Shown here piece by piece: positions 1 to 9,359 of a stretch of DNA of 64,000 bases (positions are counted from its first letter, which is position 1; each line of letters starts with the position of its first letter). The notes beneath the pieces were generated by a model that saw only the letters and a list, made by a program, of their open reading frames with translations, did not search any database and was not told where the DNA came from. This DNA comes from an uncultured Paracoccaceae bacterium. Its GTDB lineage: Bacteria > Pseudomonadota > Alphaproteobacteria > Rhodobacterales > Rhodobacteraceae. The position numbers and the translations under genes are program-made. The DNA is taken from contig CANMDE010000001.1 of NCBI GenBank assembly GCA_947496535.1, positions 496,001-560,000 on the forward strand, given 5' to 3'.

Positions 1-147
1 GACGGGTTTTGATCAGCATGATAGAACTCCCGTTTGAAAACCGAATGGGCACTCGAACCGGGCCACGCACCTTGGTCGGCACGCTCACACCTCCTGACAA
101 AAACTGGCAGGAGCATACTGCATAAGCGTCTGCAAAGGAGACACTTC

Positions 148-846
148 ATGACCACCCTTATCACTTATCGGGCCGGGTTTGGCCAACCCAGCTTTAGCCC
201 CTTCTGTGTGAAGGCCATGTGGCTGTTATCTGCCGCTTCGGTTGAATGGCAGCGCGAGGAAAGTAACGATCCCCGTAAGATGCCGTATGCCAAATTGCCA
301 GCCATTCGGGTGGAAGGCCAGATCATTGGGGATAGTCAGAATATTCAAAGCTATCTTGAAGGGCAGGGTGCGGATTTCTGGGGTGGCGTTTCGGAACGCG
401 ACCGCGCAGCGGGCCATGCCTTCATACGCATGGCGGAAGAGCATCTGTACTTTCACTTGCTCTTGGATCGTTGGGGGAGTGATGAGGTCTGGCCCATCAT
501 CCGCGAGAATTACTTCGCTGAAATACCCACGCTTCTGCGGCGTCCCATCACGGGTATGATCCGTCGCGCGACCTTGCGTGGGATGGTGTCGCAAGGGCTG
601 GGCCGGTTCAATGCAGAGGAACGCCTGGCCCGAGTGGAGCCGGATTTGCAAGCAATAGCCGTTCAGTTGGGTGACAAACCATTTTTGATGGGGAACCAGA
701 TCAGCTTGCCAGATTACTCTATGGCGGCAATGCTGGGGGCGGTGATGGCGACGCCGTTACCGACGGGGTTAAGCCAAAGGGTGGCAGGTGATGTGGTGCT
801 GGCTGAGTATGCGACACGGGTTGCGGAAAGGATGACAGCGGGATGA
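148..846 (+). CDS. glutathione S-transferase family protein
   Basis: The 232-residue product has a thioredoxin-fold GST N-terminus: a first strand, an SPFCVKAMWLL helix that places a Ser-Pro-Phe-Cys in the active-site region, the cis-proline segment KLPAIRVEGQ and the GDSQNIQ segment that usually contacts the glutathione gamma-glutamyl group. An all-helical C-terminal domain follows. It resembles the GST/metaxin-like branch, so substrate and even glutathione use are uncertain. The ATG at 148 is chosen because AAGGAG lies just upstream; an in-frame ATG at 34 would add an unlikely basic leader. The stop overlaps the next gene by four bases, so the two are probably translated together. Confidence 0.85.
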   Translation: MTTLITYRAGFGQPSFSPFCVKAMWLLSAASVEWQREESNDPRKMPYAKLPAIRVEGQIIGDSQNIQSYLEGQGADFWGGVSERDRAAGHAFIRMAEEHLYFHLLLDRWGSDEVWPIIRENYFAEIPTLLRRPITGMIRRATLRGMVSQGLGRFNAEERLARVEPDLQAIAVQLGDKPFLMGNQISLPDYSMAAMLGAVMATPLPTGLSQRVAGDVVLAEYATRVAERMTAG

Positions 847-1244
847 AGCGTCCGTTTCAGAGTGACGCCGTAGAGGCGGCTTTTGCGGCGTTGCCTGACG
901 ACAGCCGTGAAATCGCGATGATATTGCGCGATCTTATCTTCGATGTGGCTGATGACACGCCCGAGGCCGGACAGATTGAAGAGGCGTTGCGCTGGGGGCA
1001 GCCCTCATATCTGACGCCAGAGACGAAATCGGGGACAACTTTGCGACTTGGGCAGAGCAAGAATACGGAAGGTTGTGCGCTGTTCACGCATTGCCAGTCG
1101 AGTGTTATGCGCGATCATGCCGCCATGTTCCCCGGTATGGACCGCATTGAGGGGAACCGCGCGATCGTTTTTGCAACCGCCGACGACATTGAGCCGATGC
1201 GCCTTCGGCTTCTTGTGCGTCATGCGCTGACCTATCACTTGTGA
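843..1244 (+). CDS. DUF1801 domain-containing protein
   Basis: The 133-residue product fits the small DUF1801/YdhG-like alpha-beta family: an N-terminal helix, the central EALRWGQPSYLTP segment, and a C-terminal MRLRLLVRHALTYHL helix. The family has no firmly known reaction. The start overlaps the stop of the upstream GST gene (ATGA), implying translational coupling. A damaged copy of its last 70 codons lies about 0.9 kb downstream, behind the second GST gene, so this gene was partly duplicated. Confidence 0.8.
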   Translation: MKRPFQSDAVEAAFAALPDDSREIAMILRDLIFDVADDTPEAGQIEEALRWGQPSYLTPETKSGTTLRLGQSKNTEGCALFTHCQSSVMRDHAAMFPGMDRIEGNRAIVFATADDIEPMRLRLLVRHALTYHL

Positions 1245-1353
1245 GCGCCAAACTGTTCTGCTGTGCACCTAGGTTCGATGGGTAACAGCCGCCTTGGCAA
1301 TTGCGGCTGGGTAAGGTCATAGTGGTCTGGTCAGTGGATAAGGAACCTTTCCA

Positions 1354-1953
1354 ATGCAGCTTCTTATGTCACCCGCCTCACCCTTCGTGCGAAAAGTTCG
1401 TGTCTTGCTGCGCGAGGCTGATTTGCTGGAGCAAGTGACCGAGGTTGATGTCCAGACAACGCCATATGAGCCCGATCAGGCCGTGAAGGCGGCCAATCCG
1501 ACTGGCAAGATACCGGTTCTGATCCGCGACGATGGGCCTGCTCTCTATGACAGTCGGGTCATCACGCGGTTTCTGGACCAGATCGCCGGGGCGGACCTTT
1601 ATCCCGCTGCGGGTCTTTGGGAAATTTTGACGCTAGAGGCGACGGCGGACGCGATGATGGATGCCGCCGTGCTGATCACTTATGAGGGGCGGTACAGGCC
1701 CGAAAGCCAGCAATCGCCAGACTGGATGGATGCGCAGTGGGGCAAGATCACCCGTGCAGTATCGACGGTGGAGACCCGCTGGATGAGCCACCTTGCCGGT
1801 CCATTACATATGGGGCAGGTCGGTATGGGTTGCGCGCTGGCCTATCTTGATCTGCGCCATGATGCGCGGGGCTGGCGGGATGGAAATCCTGCATTGGCAG
1901 CTTGGCACAAGGAATTCATGTCGCGTCCCAGCATGATCCAGACCGCGATTTGA
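1354..1953 (+). CDS. glutathione S-transferase
   Basis: The 199-residue product has a canonical short GST N-terminal domain: MQLLMSPASPFVRKVRVLL with the active-site Ser-Pro-Phe-Val-Arg turn, the NPTGKIPVLI cis-proline loop (about residues 49-58), and the YDSRVITRFLD segment (about 67-77) that corresponds to the glutathione-binding Asp/Glu-Ser. The C-terminal half is helical. It is not closely similar to the GST at 148-846, so the two are not a recent tandem pair. AAGGA precedes the ATG at normal spacing. Cytosolic conjugation or dehalogenation is the family role; the substrate is unknown. Confidence 0.88.
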   Translation: MQLLMSPASPFVRKVRVLLREADLLEQVTEVDVQTTPYEPDQAVKAANPTGKIPVLIRDDGPALYDSRVITRFLDQIAGADLYPAAGLWEILTLEATADAMMDAAVLITYEGRYRPESQQSPDWMDAQWGKITRAVSTVETRWMSHLAGPLHMGQVGMGCALAYLDLRHDARGWRDGNPALAAWHKEFMSRPSMIQTAI

Positions 1954-1959
1954 ACAGTC

Positions 1960-2172
1960 TTACGACTTGGCCTGAGCAAGAACGCGTAGGGATGTGCTTT
2001 CTTCGCGCATTGCCAGTCGCGCGTCATGCGCGACTTTGCCGTCGTGTTCGCGAGCGTCGATCGCACTGAGAGGAACTACGCAATAGTTTTCGCAGCCCCC
2101 AACGACATTCATCCAATGCGACTTCGGCTTCTTATTTATCATGCCTTAACCTATGACCTCAAACGCCCCTGA
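1960..2172 (+). pseudogene. decayed 3' fragment of a DUF1801 gene
   Basis: Read from 1963 in one frame this stretch gives RLGLSKNA-stop-GCAFFAHCQS, continuing to MRLRLLIYHALTYDL, and aligns without gaps to the last 70 or so codons of the DUF1801 gene at 843-1244. The frame is intact except for a TAG at 1987-1989, and the 5' half and start codon are missing. It begins only a few bases after the stop of the second GST gene, the same position the intact copy has relative to the first GST gene. It is a degraded paralogue rather than an expressed gene. Confidence 0.8.
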
Positions 2173-2469
2173 GAAGAATTTAGGCGTGAAATGAGGCGGT
2201 TAAGTGACGGCGAGTGTGCTTGATTGGGATGATAGTGTGGCGGCAGATGTCTTAACTTAGGTCAATGATCTGCGGTTTTGCGGCATTGTTTCATCAGTAA
2301 CTGCAAGCAAATGCCCTGATATTGGTTCGCCGCCGGTCCGAAGATACAAATTGTCTCTGTCCAGTGTCATTGTGGCGACCGATACCGATGAAAAGACAAA
2401 GCGAACGGCCAAGGAACAGAACGGTGTTCCTTGGTGTTGTATCAATCAATGGCATATCAGCGGATGTGA

Positions 2470-3186
2470 TTAATCCTCAACAGCAATTATCGTCACTGAG
2501 GAATCTCGTTCGGTGTTTCCGTTAGAGTCCTCCGCCCCGCCCAAACCTTGTCCGAAGATACCGGTGGCGGTGAACCCTGCAAAAAGTTGTGTGTCGATAT
2601 CTATAGCCAAATCAGTGTCCGCCATCACCACATCAGAGGGGATGGTCAACGTACCGGTAACATCGGCCGTAAATCCCGGAACATCTGCGAGTTCGGCAAT
2701 ATAGCGGTCCGATTCAGCACCAGAGTCCGACACCATATCGTAGAATTCGCTGTTATTGATCGTCAGGCTACCATCGACAGCAGGCATGACGTAGTCATCG
2801 TCAGGTACCCCGTCAGATATATCCGCAAAGTGGAAATCGGTCATCTCGCCCGTTATGTTTCCACCGTCTGCAAAGTCGGCCTCTATAGTGGTAGATCCGA
2901 AAAAAATGATGTCCCCGAAATTATCAGGTTCCCCATCGTGAACGGAAACTAAGCCGACGCCAGTGTAGCTGGCAGTTCCAGATGTTGGTATATCTTCATT
3001 GAAGACGATTGGGCCTGCTTCGGTCGTTTCGTCATATCCCATCGGTATTGCAAGTTTCACTGCATCATTCATTGCGCTTTCATAGGTCACCGGGCTGCTT
3101 GTTACAGATATATCATCGCTACCGGTTGAGCAGGCGGAGATTGCGACCAATCCGGAAAGGATCATCAGAGACCTAAGTTGCTTCAC
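2470..3186 (-). CDS. putative beta-rich surface lipoprotein
   Basis: The 238-residue product starts with a lipoprotein signal ending ...GLVAISAC (cleavage before Cys19). The rest is acidic, Gly/Ser/Thr/Asp-rich and strand-like, with segments such as SGTASYTGVG, EADFADGGNITGEMTDF, VDGSLTINNS, VTGTLTI and FTATGIFGQG. This order (exposed strand, central barrel-like repeats, terminal G-x-F-x-G) is typical of small TbpB/HphA-like beta-barrel lipoproteins of Rhodobacteraceae, and it recurs in the lipoprotein at 35252-35851. The start is GTG with AAAGGA upstream. The product should be anchored to the outer membrane; its ligand is unknown. Confidence 0.65.
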   Translation of the reverse strand: MKQLRSLMILSGLVAISACSTGSDDISVTSSPVTYESAMNDAVKLAIPMGYDETTEAGPIVFNEDIPTSGTASYTGVGLVSVHDGEPDNFGDIIFFGSTTIEADFADGGNITGEMTDFHFADISDGVPDDDYVMPAVDGSLTINNSEFYDMVSDSGAESDRYIAELADVPGFTADVTGTLTIPSDVVMADTDLAIDIDTQLFAGFTATGIFGQGLGGAEDSNGNTERDSSVTIIAVED

Positions 3187-3550
3187 GTATAGTTCCTTTG
3201 TGAGATGTGAAATTGGCGGGTTTGATAGTCCCGCCTGCCAGACACTCTTTGCGTGTATTTTTCGAATTTCTGCAAGTTCAATGTGGCATAAGAATGACGT
3301 GGATTGTGTTAATCAATTGGGTTTTTGTCGTTTTTTCGGATTGATGCTGGCGCTCAAACTCATGTGTTCGCAAGCCGCCATGTCCTTTTTTACCCGCTGT
3401 ATTGTCCCGAAAGCCTTGGGCCTACCCGCCAAGCGCGAATGGGATGAGACCTTGACGGGCAATGACACAAGTCGGGTTGCGCTCAAGGGAGAAGTGATAT
3501 TGCTATCAATGATAGCGCGAACGCACCAAGCCAAACGACATGACCAAACC
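3187..3550. other. intergenic region without recognised gene
   Basis: This 364-base stretch carries the upstream region of the lipoprotein gene on its left and the 3' flank of the outer-membrane protein on its right. An open plus-strand frame crosses it, but it runs into and overlaps the coding sequence of the next gene antisense and gives a protein with no recognisable features. I see no clear terminator. Confidence 0.5.
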
Positions 3551-4471
3551 TCAGAACGCGACGCCCAGGTTTACCGATACGGCCTCGGTATCGACGGTTG
3601 TAGGGGTGTCACCATTTTCGTAGCTAACAACCACGCTGATGGGGCTTTTTTCGCTGAGCTTCCAATTGGCCTGCAGGGAGAACAACCGGGTATCGTTGAG
3701 GTCGTTTGTAAAGCTTTTCATGTATTCGTACCCGGCCACTAGGCTGAGTCGGTCCAGCGGGCTTTCGACAAATGACAGTGTCGCGTCGATTGAGCCGCCA
3801 ACATAGACGCGGTCGGTTTCGCCCTCATAAAGATCCACTTCGGCATCATCGATGATCCTCTGATACTGAGCCTTCAGCTCCGGTTCGAACTGCATCTCGG
3901 CGTTGCCAACGGCATACGGTACCTCTCCGAAACCTCGTTTTGAACTTGACGGGACGTAGCTCAGATCAGCTGTGCCAACAGACAATTCAAATGCGGAGTT
4001 GGTGATCCAGCCGAGATTGGCTGAAAGGAAGCTGTTTTCCCAGAACATGTCAGGAGAGGTTGCCTCGAACTTCCAGGAACCGCCGGACTGAAACTCTATG
4101 GTGTCGCTGGTATCGACCCCGTTTACTGCGCGGCGATCGACTTCGACGCCGATGGTGTAGGCGGCAATTTTCAGGCTGCGCTGGTTTTCAATATTGCGCC
4201 GGATCTCCCAAAACGTGGCCCCTTTGATGCTTAACGCCTCGGTTCCGCTTTGGCTGTCGTCGGAGTAGCTTAGCAATAGTGGATCGGCGCTTCTTGCTGA
4301 TACTGACTTATCAACCTCATCCAGGATCGATGGTTTTGCGAATTCTCCGCGCAGATACCATCGCGCGCTAACTGCGGGATCATCGGATATCGCATCTTGG
4401 GCCAATGCGGGACTGGCGAGGATGAGTGTGTACATAAGTACTGGATGCCGGGCTAAGGCTTGAAATGTCAT
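3551..4471 (-). CDS. putative outer-membrane beta-barrel protein
   Basis: The 306-residue product has a signal peptide (MTFQALARHPVLMYTLILASPALAQ), then a region rich in alternating polar/hydrophobic strands with aromatic girdle residues (for example RLSLVAGYEYMKSF and SLQANWKLSEKS), and it ends in VSVNLGVAF. A C-terminal phenylalanine preceded by alternating hydrophobics is the usual BAM recognition signal of outer-membrane barrels. AGGAG lies upstream of the ATG. I do not recognise a named porin family. A transport or adhesion role would be a guess. Confidence 0.6.
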   Translation of the reverse strand: MTFQALARHPVLMYTLILASPALAQDAISDDPAVSARWYLRGEFAKPSILDEVDKSVSARSADPLLLSYSDDSQSGTEALSIKGATFWEIRRNIENQRSLKIAAYTIGVEVDRRAVNGVDTSDTIEFQSGGSWKFEATSPDMFWENSFLSANLGWITNSAFELSVGTADLSYVPSSSKRGFGEVPYAVGNAEMQFEPELKAQYQRIIDDAEVDLYEGETDRVYVGGSIDATLSFVESPLDRLSLVAGYEYMKSFTNDLNDTRLFSLQANWKLSEKSPISVVVSYENGDTPTTVDTEAVSVNLGVAF

Positions 4472-4780
4472 CTTTCAAACTCCTTTGCGGGCGCGAAAAT
4501 TGAGTGCAGTTCCAACGGCCATCGCCGTCCATCGGGCTTCTTAAGGATGAGTGGTTGGTATTTTCCAAAGCCTGCAAATTAGCATCCTGTTCTTCAAGCA
4601 ATTTTGCAGATCAGGGCAAATTCGGCAGATAGTGGCGATAATGGTTGGTTGGTGTGGCACTGGTGATGTCGTGCGCGAGATTAGATCAGGTTGTGAAGGC
4701 GTTCAGCCGAAACTTTCAGAACGTCACGAGGTTCCAGAACTAGTTGCGCAAATAGGAGGGGGCCCTGACAAAACAACCGC
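4472..4780. other. intergenic region without recognised gene
   Basis: These 309 bases lie between the 3' end of rnr and the start of the outer-membrane protein gene, both on the minus strand. The part next to 4471 should contain the promoter of the latter. No RNA gene or convincing terminator is visible. Confidence 0.5.
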
Positions 4781-7021
4781 TTACTTGCGATTGCGCATTA
4801 CCTTGCGTTTCGCTTTCGCTTTCTTTTTAGCTGCCCCGACCTTGCGGCGCGGGGGCTTGCCTCGTCCGCGGGATGGTCCCTTTGGCACGGCCCTATCGTC
4901 CAGCTTCAAAAGTTCCACGATCAGCCCGCCCGTCACCGGTGCCGCCTCTGCCAGTTTCACGGTCACACGTTGCCCAAGGCCGATGATCATGCCGCTGTCA
5001 GAGCCCATGAGGGTCTGGCTTTCGGCATCGTAGTGGAAATACTCGGCCCCCAGCGTGCGGATCGGGATCATGCCGTCCGCGCCTGTTTCATCCAGCTTTA
5101 CGAACACCCCGAACTTGGCGATCCCGCTGATCCGGCCAGTCAATTCGGCCCCGATCCTGTCGGACAGGAAGGCCGCCAGATATCGGTCCGTCGTGTCCCG
5201 CTCTGCGCTCATTGAGCGGCGTTCGGTGTCGCTGATCTGTTTGGCCGTATCGGCCAGATGTTCGATATCCCGAGGGCTCAGACCATCCTCGCCCCAACTG
5301 TGGGCCGCAATCAATGCGCGATGTACAAGCAAATCCGCGTAGCGCCGGATGGGCGATGTGAAATGTGCGTAGGCGCGTAGTGCCAGCCCGAAATGGCCGA
5401 AATTCTCGGGGTAGTAATAGGCCTGCGTCATCGATCGCAGGGTTGCCATGTTGATCAGCTCGTCATGATCGGTGTCTTGCGCCTGCGTCAGCAGCCGGTT
5501 CAGGTGCGCTGTTTTCAAAACCTGCCCCTTGGCAAGGATCAGGCCAGAGGCATCGGCAATCTCGCGCAGGGCCTCCAGCTTTTCGGGGCTGGGTTCTTCG
5601 TGCACACGGAACAGCAGGGGGGATTTCTTGGCAATCAGTGTCTCGGCGGCGGACACATTGGCCAGCACCATGAATTCCTCGATCAGCCTGTGTGCGTCCA
5701 ATCGTTCCTTGTGATTGACCGAGGTGACTTTGCCATTGTCGTCAAGCACGATCTGGCGCTCTGGCAGGTCCAGTTCCAGTGGCTGGCGTTGCGCGCGGGC
5801 CTTTGTCAACGCATCATAGGCCGCATAAAGCGGGCGGATGATATCGTCCATCAGGGGGGCGACTTTATCGTTGGCTTTCCCGTCGATGGCAGTCTGCACC
5901 TCTTCGTAGTTCAGTGAGGCGACGGATTTCATCAGCCCGCGATGAAATTCGTGGCTGACCTTATGACCACTCGCGTCGATCCGCATGGCGACAGCGATGC
6001 AGGCCCGCTCCACCCCTTCGTGGAGCGAGCAGAGGTCACCTGACAACCTGTCGGGCAGCATCGGCACCACCCTGTCGGGGAAGTAGGTGGAGTTGCCACG
6101 CTTGCGCGCCTCGTGGTCCAGTTCAGAGTTTGGCGTCACGTAGTGGGCCACATCTGCAATGGCGACCCAGATAGTGAAATCACCGTTGTCATGCGCTTCG
6201 ACGTAGCAGGCATCGTCGTGGTCGCGAGCATCCCATGGATCAATGGTGATCAGGGGCATGTCCCGCAGGTCTTTGCGGCCCTTCAAACCGGCAGGTTTGG
6301 CCGTGTCGGCTTCAGCTATCACCTCATCAGGGAAATGGTCGGGGATGCCGTGCTGGTGGATGGCAATCAAAGAGACTGCACGGGGTTCGGTCGGATCGCC
6401 TAGGCGGGCGACAATACGGGCCTTGGGCAGACCCATGCGCCCCTTGGGGCCAGCCTGTTCGGCTTCGACCAGTTCACCGTCCTTCGCGCCGCCCGTCGCA
6501 CCGGCAGCCACCACCCATTGTTTGTCCGATCCCTTGTCGATGGGGAGGACCCGGCCACCTTCGGACCCGGCCCGAAATACGCCCAGAATACGCTGGGGAT
6601 TGGTACCGATCCTGCGTATCATGCGGGCGGTGTGGCTATAGTCTTCGGTCTTGTCGACCGTCAGGCGGCCAAGGATGCGGTCGCCCGCGCCCAAAGCGGG
6701 GTCGCTGGAGCGCAGCATCATCAGAATGCGCGGCTCTGCGCCCTGACCCTTCCATTCCAGCGGGCGAGCGAACAGATCGCCATCGGCATCGGCGCCCACT
6801 ACCTCAAGCACAGAGACCGGCGGCAGTTCTTCCGCGTCCCGATATGAACTGCGACGCTTGGTCAGTTTGCCCTCATCCTGCAGCTCTTTCAGCAGACGTT
6901 TGAGGTCAATCCGCGCGGCCCCTTTGATGCCAAAGGCCTTGGCGATATCGCGTTTCGCGGTCTTGGTGGGGTTCTCGGAAATCCAGGCGAGGATTTCAGC
7001 CTTCGAAGGAATACGACTCAT
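4781..7021 (-). CDS. rnr: ribonuclease R
   Basis: This is a processive 3'-to-5' exoribonuclease of the RNB family that degrades structured RNA and takes part in rRNA/tRNA quality control. The 746-residue product has an N-terminal winged-helix segment (about 1-60), cold-shock-like domains, the RNB catalytic signature DPWDARDHDDA at about 261-271 with the four metal-binding aspartates, a central RNB core including HFTSPIRRYADLLVHR, and an S1 RNA-binding domain (about 630-710, TGRISGIAKFGVFVKL). A lysine/arginine-rich tail of about 30 residues ends the protein, as is usual for RNase R. It is the last gene of the minus-strand run dapE-GNAT-ridA-rnr. Confidence 0.95.
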   Translation of the reverse strand: MSRIPSKAEILAWISENPTKTAKRDIAKAFGIKGAARIDLKRLLKELQDEGKLTKRRSSYRDAEELPPVSVLEVVGADADGDLFARPLEWKGQGAEPRILMMLRSSDPALGAGDRILGRLTVDKTEDYSHTARMIRRIGTNPQRILGVFRAGSEGGRVLPIDKGSDKQWVVAAGATGGAKDGELVEAEQAGPKGRMGLPKARIVARLGDPTEPRAVSLIAIHQHGIPDHFPDEVIAEADTAKPAGLKGRKDLRDMPLITIDPWDARDHDDACYVEAHDNGDFTIWVAIADVAHYVTPNSELDHEARKRGNSTYFPDRVVPMLPDRLSGDLCSLHEGVERACIAVAMRIDASGHKVSHEFHRGLMKSVASLNYEEVQTAIDGKANDKVAPLMDDIIRPLYAAYDALTKARAQRQPLELDLPERQIVLDDNGKVTSVNHKERLDAHRLIEEFMVLANVSAAETLIAKKSPLLFRVHEEPSPEKLEALREIADASGLILAKGQVLKTAHLNRLLTQAQDTDHDELINMATLRSMTQAYYYPENFGHFGLALRAYAHFTSPIRRYADLLVHRALIAAHSWGEDGLSPRDIEHLADTAKQISDTERRSMSAERDTTDRYLAAFLSDRIGAELTGRISGIAKFGVFVKLDETGADGMIPIRTLGAEYFHYDAESQTLMGSDSGMIIGLGQRVTVKLAEAAPVTGGLIVELLKLDDRAVPKGPSRGRGKPPRRKVGAAKKKAKAKRKVMRNRK

Positions 7022-7107
7022 GTGTTCCGCCTAACATGCGCGGGGCGGGACGTCATCTGAAAGAGTTTATTCGCCCCAAGCATGTGGCAACTGCCCCGCA
7101 AAGCGCT

Positions 7108-7503
7108 TCAGTTGGTCCGAATAGCTGCCACAATCCTGATTTCCACCACAGCACCTTCACGGCGAAGGCCGGCGACCTCGACGGCAGTCCATGCGGGGTA
7201 TGGTTCCCGAACATATTCGGAGCGAACCGCGTTGAACGTGTCGAAATGATCGCGCAGGCCGACATGATAGGATGTCATCTCGACGATTGCGTCATATGAC
7301 AGCCCAGCCTCGCGCAAGACCAATCCGATTTTTTCGAAGGCCTGCCGGAACTGCTCTTCGATTTCTTCGGGCATTGAGCCATCCGGATTGCTCCCGGTCA
7401 TGCCGGTTAAGAAGACATGATCTCCCGAAACCAGTCCTGGAGAGACCTTGATCTGCGCGGCGGACTCCTCTGAGCCTGCGGGGAAAAGTGGTCGGGGTTT
7501 CAT
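7108..7503 (-). CDS. RidA family protein
   Basis: The 131-residue product matches the YjgF/YER057c/UK114 (RidA) fold. Family landmarks are VSGDHVFLTGMTG near residue 30, the helix EEQFRQAFEKIGLVLREAGLSYDAIVEMTSYHV, and the C-terminal PAWTAVEVAGLRREGAVVEIRIVA with the conserved E-[IV]. RidA proteins hydrolyse reactive enamine/imine intermediates made by PLP enzymes. The subgroup here keeps a Leu-Arg instead of the classical binding arginine context, so activity on 2-aminoacrylate is not certain. A GAGGG ribosome site precedes the ATG. Confidence 0.85.
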   Translation of the reverse strand: MKPRPLFPAGSEESAAQIKVSPGLVSGDHVFLTGMTGSNPDGSMPEEIEEQFRQAFEKIGLVLREAGLSYDAIVEMTSYHVGLRDHFDTFNAVRSEYVREPYPAWTAVEVAGLRREGAVVEIRIVAAIRTN

Positions 7504-7647
7504 TTTACCCTCGTTGCTCGCGAGCGCTTGCCAAAGGATGCCGCATCGATCTTACACGACCAAACATGAAAGAGACGCCAAAACGCGGTGCCGATCCTTA
7601 TCAGCATCGGCGCAGATATTCAGCCGCCAGCCGCCGCCGATCCGTCC

Positions 7648-8070
7648 TCAAAACCCAAGAACCATATCCCGATGTGGAATACCCGCATCGTCATAGATCG
7701 ATCCCGTCGTCTCGAACCCGAACTTTGTATAAAACCCCTGCGCTTGGACTTGCGCGCTCAGCTTGGCTGCACGCAAACCCGGCATCTGGCGCAGTTGATC
7801 GAGCGACGCTTCCACCAATGCGGCCCCAAGACCTGCCCGCCGTTGGGTTTCGGCGACGCAAATCCGACCGATCCGGCCTACATCGCCTTCGCGATAGACG
7901 CGGGCGGTGCCGACAGGTTCCCCGTGCAATGTGGCAAGCAGATGGGTGCTCTGTTCATCGAGATCATCCCATTCATCTGCTTCGTTGATCCCTTGTTCCC
8001 CAATGAAGACCGCCCGCCGTAAATCAAGGCAGGGTTCATAGTCTTCGACAACAGTGATCTCGACGGTCAT
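7648..8070 (-). CDS. GNAT family N-acetyltransferase
   Basis: The 140-residue product has the acyl-CoA-binding signature of GNAT enzymes: [20 protein letters not shown] around residues 67-86, where the R-R-x-G-x-G loop binds the pyrophosphate of acetyl-CoA. The N-terminus [25 protein letters not shown] resembles the ElaA/YjcF-like branch that acetylates small molecules or protein termini. Its ATG overlaps the dapE stop by four bases, so the two are translationally coupled. The substrate is unknown. Confidence 0.85.
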   Translation of the reverse strand: MTVEITVVEDYEPCLDLRRAVFIGEQGINEADEWDDLDEQSTHLLATLHGEPVGTARVYREGDVGRIGRICVAETQRRAGLGAALVEASLDQLRQMPGLRAAKLSAQVQAQGFYTKFGFETTGSIYDDAGIPHRDMVLGF

Positions 8071-9212
8071 GCAAAATACTCCTCCAACACCCTGAGGTAG
8101 ATTGCCTTAAGCTGACCGATCTCGTCAATCGCCACGCGTTCATCAATTTGGTGCATGGTCTTGCCGACCAGGCCAAATTCGACGACCGGGCAGTGATCTT
8201 TGACGAAACGGGCGTCAGAAGTGCCGCCAGAAGTCGAAAGGACAGGCTTTCGCCCGGTTTCAGCTTCTACCGCTCGCGCGACAAGCTCCGACAAATCACC
8301 TGGCGGGGTCAGGAAACTTTCGCCTGACACTTTGACCTTCATTTCGATCTCGACGTCGAAGGCGCTGCCAGCCGCGTCGGCTTCTGATTGCATCCAGTCG
8401 ATGATGGATTGGCTGGCATGGGCGTCGTTGAACCGGACATTTACCGCAGCCGTACAACTGGCGGGGATCACATTGGTTGCTGGGTTGCCGGTATCGATGG
8501 TGACGACCGCAAGGCTGGACGGATCGAAATGATCGGTGCCTTCATCCAGCCCATGCGATGACAAACGATCCATCAGCCGGACCATGGCGGGCAGAGGGTT
8601 TTTGGCGCGGTGCGGATAGGCCGAGTGTCCCTGCACCCCACGGATGGTGAACCATGCGGTCAGCGAGCCGCGGCGCCCGATTTTCATTGCCTCGCCCATC
8701 ACATCGGGGCAGGTGGGTTCGCCGACAAGGCAGACCGACATCGCCTCGTTATTGGCGCCCATCCAATCGAGAAGGGCGGTTGTACCATGCAGCGCGTCGC
8801 CCTCTTCGTCGCCGGTGATGGCCAGCACGATGGCCCCGTCGGGTGGCGTCTGCCTGACAAAATCAATAGCCGCTGCAGCAAAGGCGGCGACGCCAGATTT
8901 CATGTCGGTCGCGCCACGCCCGTAAAGATACCCATCCTTGATTTCGGCCCCAAAGGGCGGAACGGTCCAGTCATCGGGGTTGCCGATTGGAACGACATCG
9001 GTATGACCGTTGAACCCGAAGGTACGGTTCGCGCCCTGACGACCCCAACGGGCATAAAGGTTCGATACGCCCTCGCGATCCACGCGGCTACATTCAAAGC
9101 CGGCGGTTGAGAGCAGGTCTTCGAGCAACACCAGCGCACCGCCTTCGATCGGCGTCACCGAAGGGCAGCGGACAAGATCGGCGGTCAGCGCAACGGGATC
9201 AATCGGGGACAT
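8067..9212 (-). CDS. dapE: succinyl-diaminopimelate desuccinylase
   Basis: This zinc M20 hydrolase converts N-succinyl-L,L-diaminopimelate to L,L-diaminopimelate and succinate in lysine and peptidoglycan synthesis. The 381-residue length is normal. Visible motifs are [10 protein letters not shown] (His70, Asp72) and [13 protein letters not shown] with the bridging Asp. [12 protein letters not shown] follows with the catalytic Glu pair, then the dimerisation-domain segment [21 protein letters not shown]. The terminal metal ligand lies in [21 protein letters not shown] precedes the ATG. It heads a minus-strand run with the GNAT gene, ridA and rnr. Confidence 0.95.
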   Translation of the reverse strand: MSPIDPVALTADLVRCPSVTPIEGGALVLLEDLLSTAGFECSRVDREGVSNLYARWGRQGANRTFGFNGHTDVVPIGNPDDWTVPPFGAEIKDGYLYGRGATDMKSGVAAFAAAAIDFVRQTPPDGAIVLAITGDEEGDALHGTTALLDWMGANNEAMSVCLVGEPTCPDVMGEAMKIGRRGSLTAWFTIRGVQGHSAYPHRAKNPLPAMVRLMDRLSSHGLDEGTDHFDPSSLAVVTIDTGNPATNVIPASCTAAVNVRFNDAHASQSIIDWMQSEADAAGSAFDVEIEMKVKVSGESFLTPPGDLSELVARAVEAETGRKPVLSTSGGTSDARFVKDHCPVVEFGLVGKTMHQIDERVAIDEIGQLKAIYLRVLEEYFA

Positions 9213-9359
9213 GGCGTGGGCTCCTTTCCGATATGGCTACCGGGTCGGGCGGGGGCTGTAAATTGTGAAAGTATAGACCCTAGGAGTATAGCTCGTTGTA
9301 CGAATAGTGAGTTTCGACAATTGGGAACGCTATTTCCTGGTTGCGATCCGATATTATGT

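Noticed and set aside
1..147. GST start at 34, adding 38 residues
   Set aside because: The leader is basic and unrelated to GSTs, while AAGGAG stands directly before the ATG at 148.
3200..3742. Plus-strand frame of 180 codons between the lipoprotein and outer-membrane protein genes
   Set aside because: More than a third of it overlaps the outer-membrane protein antisense, there is no good ribosome site, and the product has no recognisable features.
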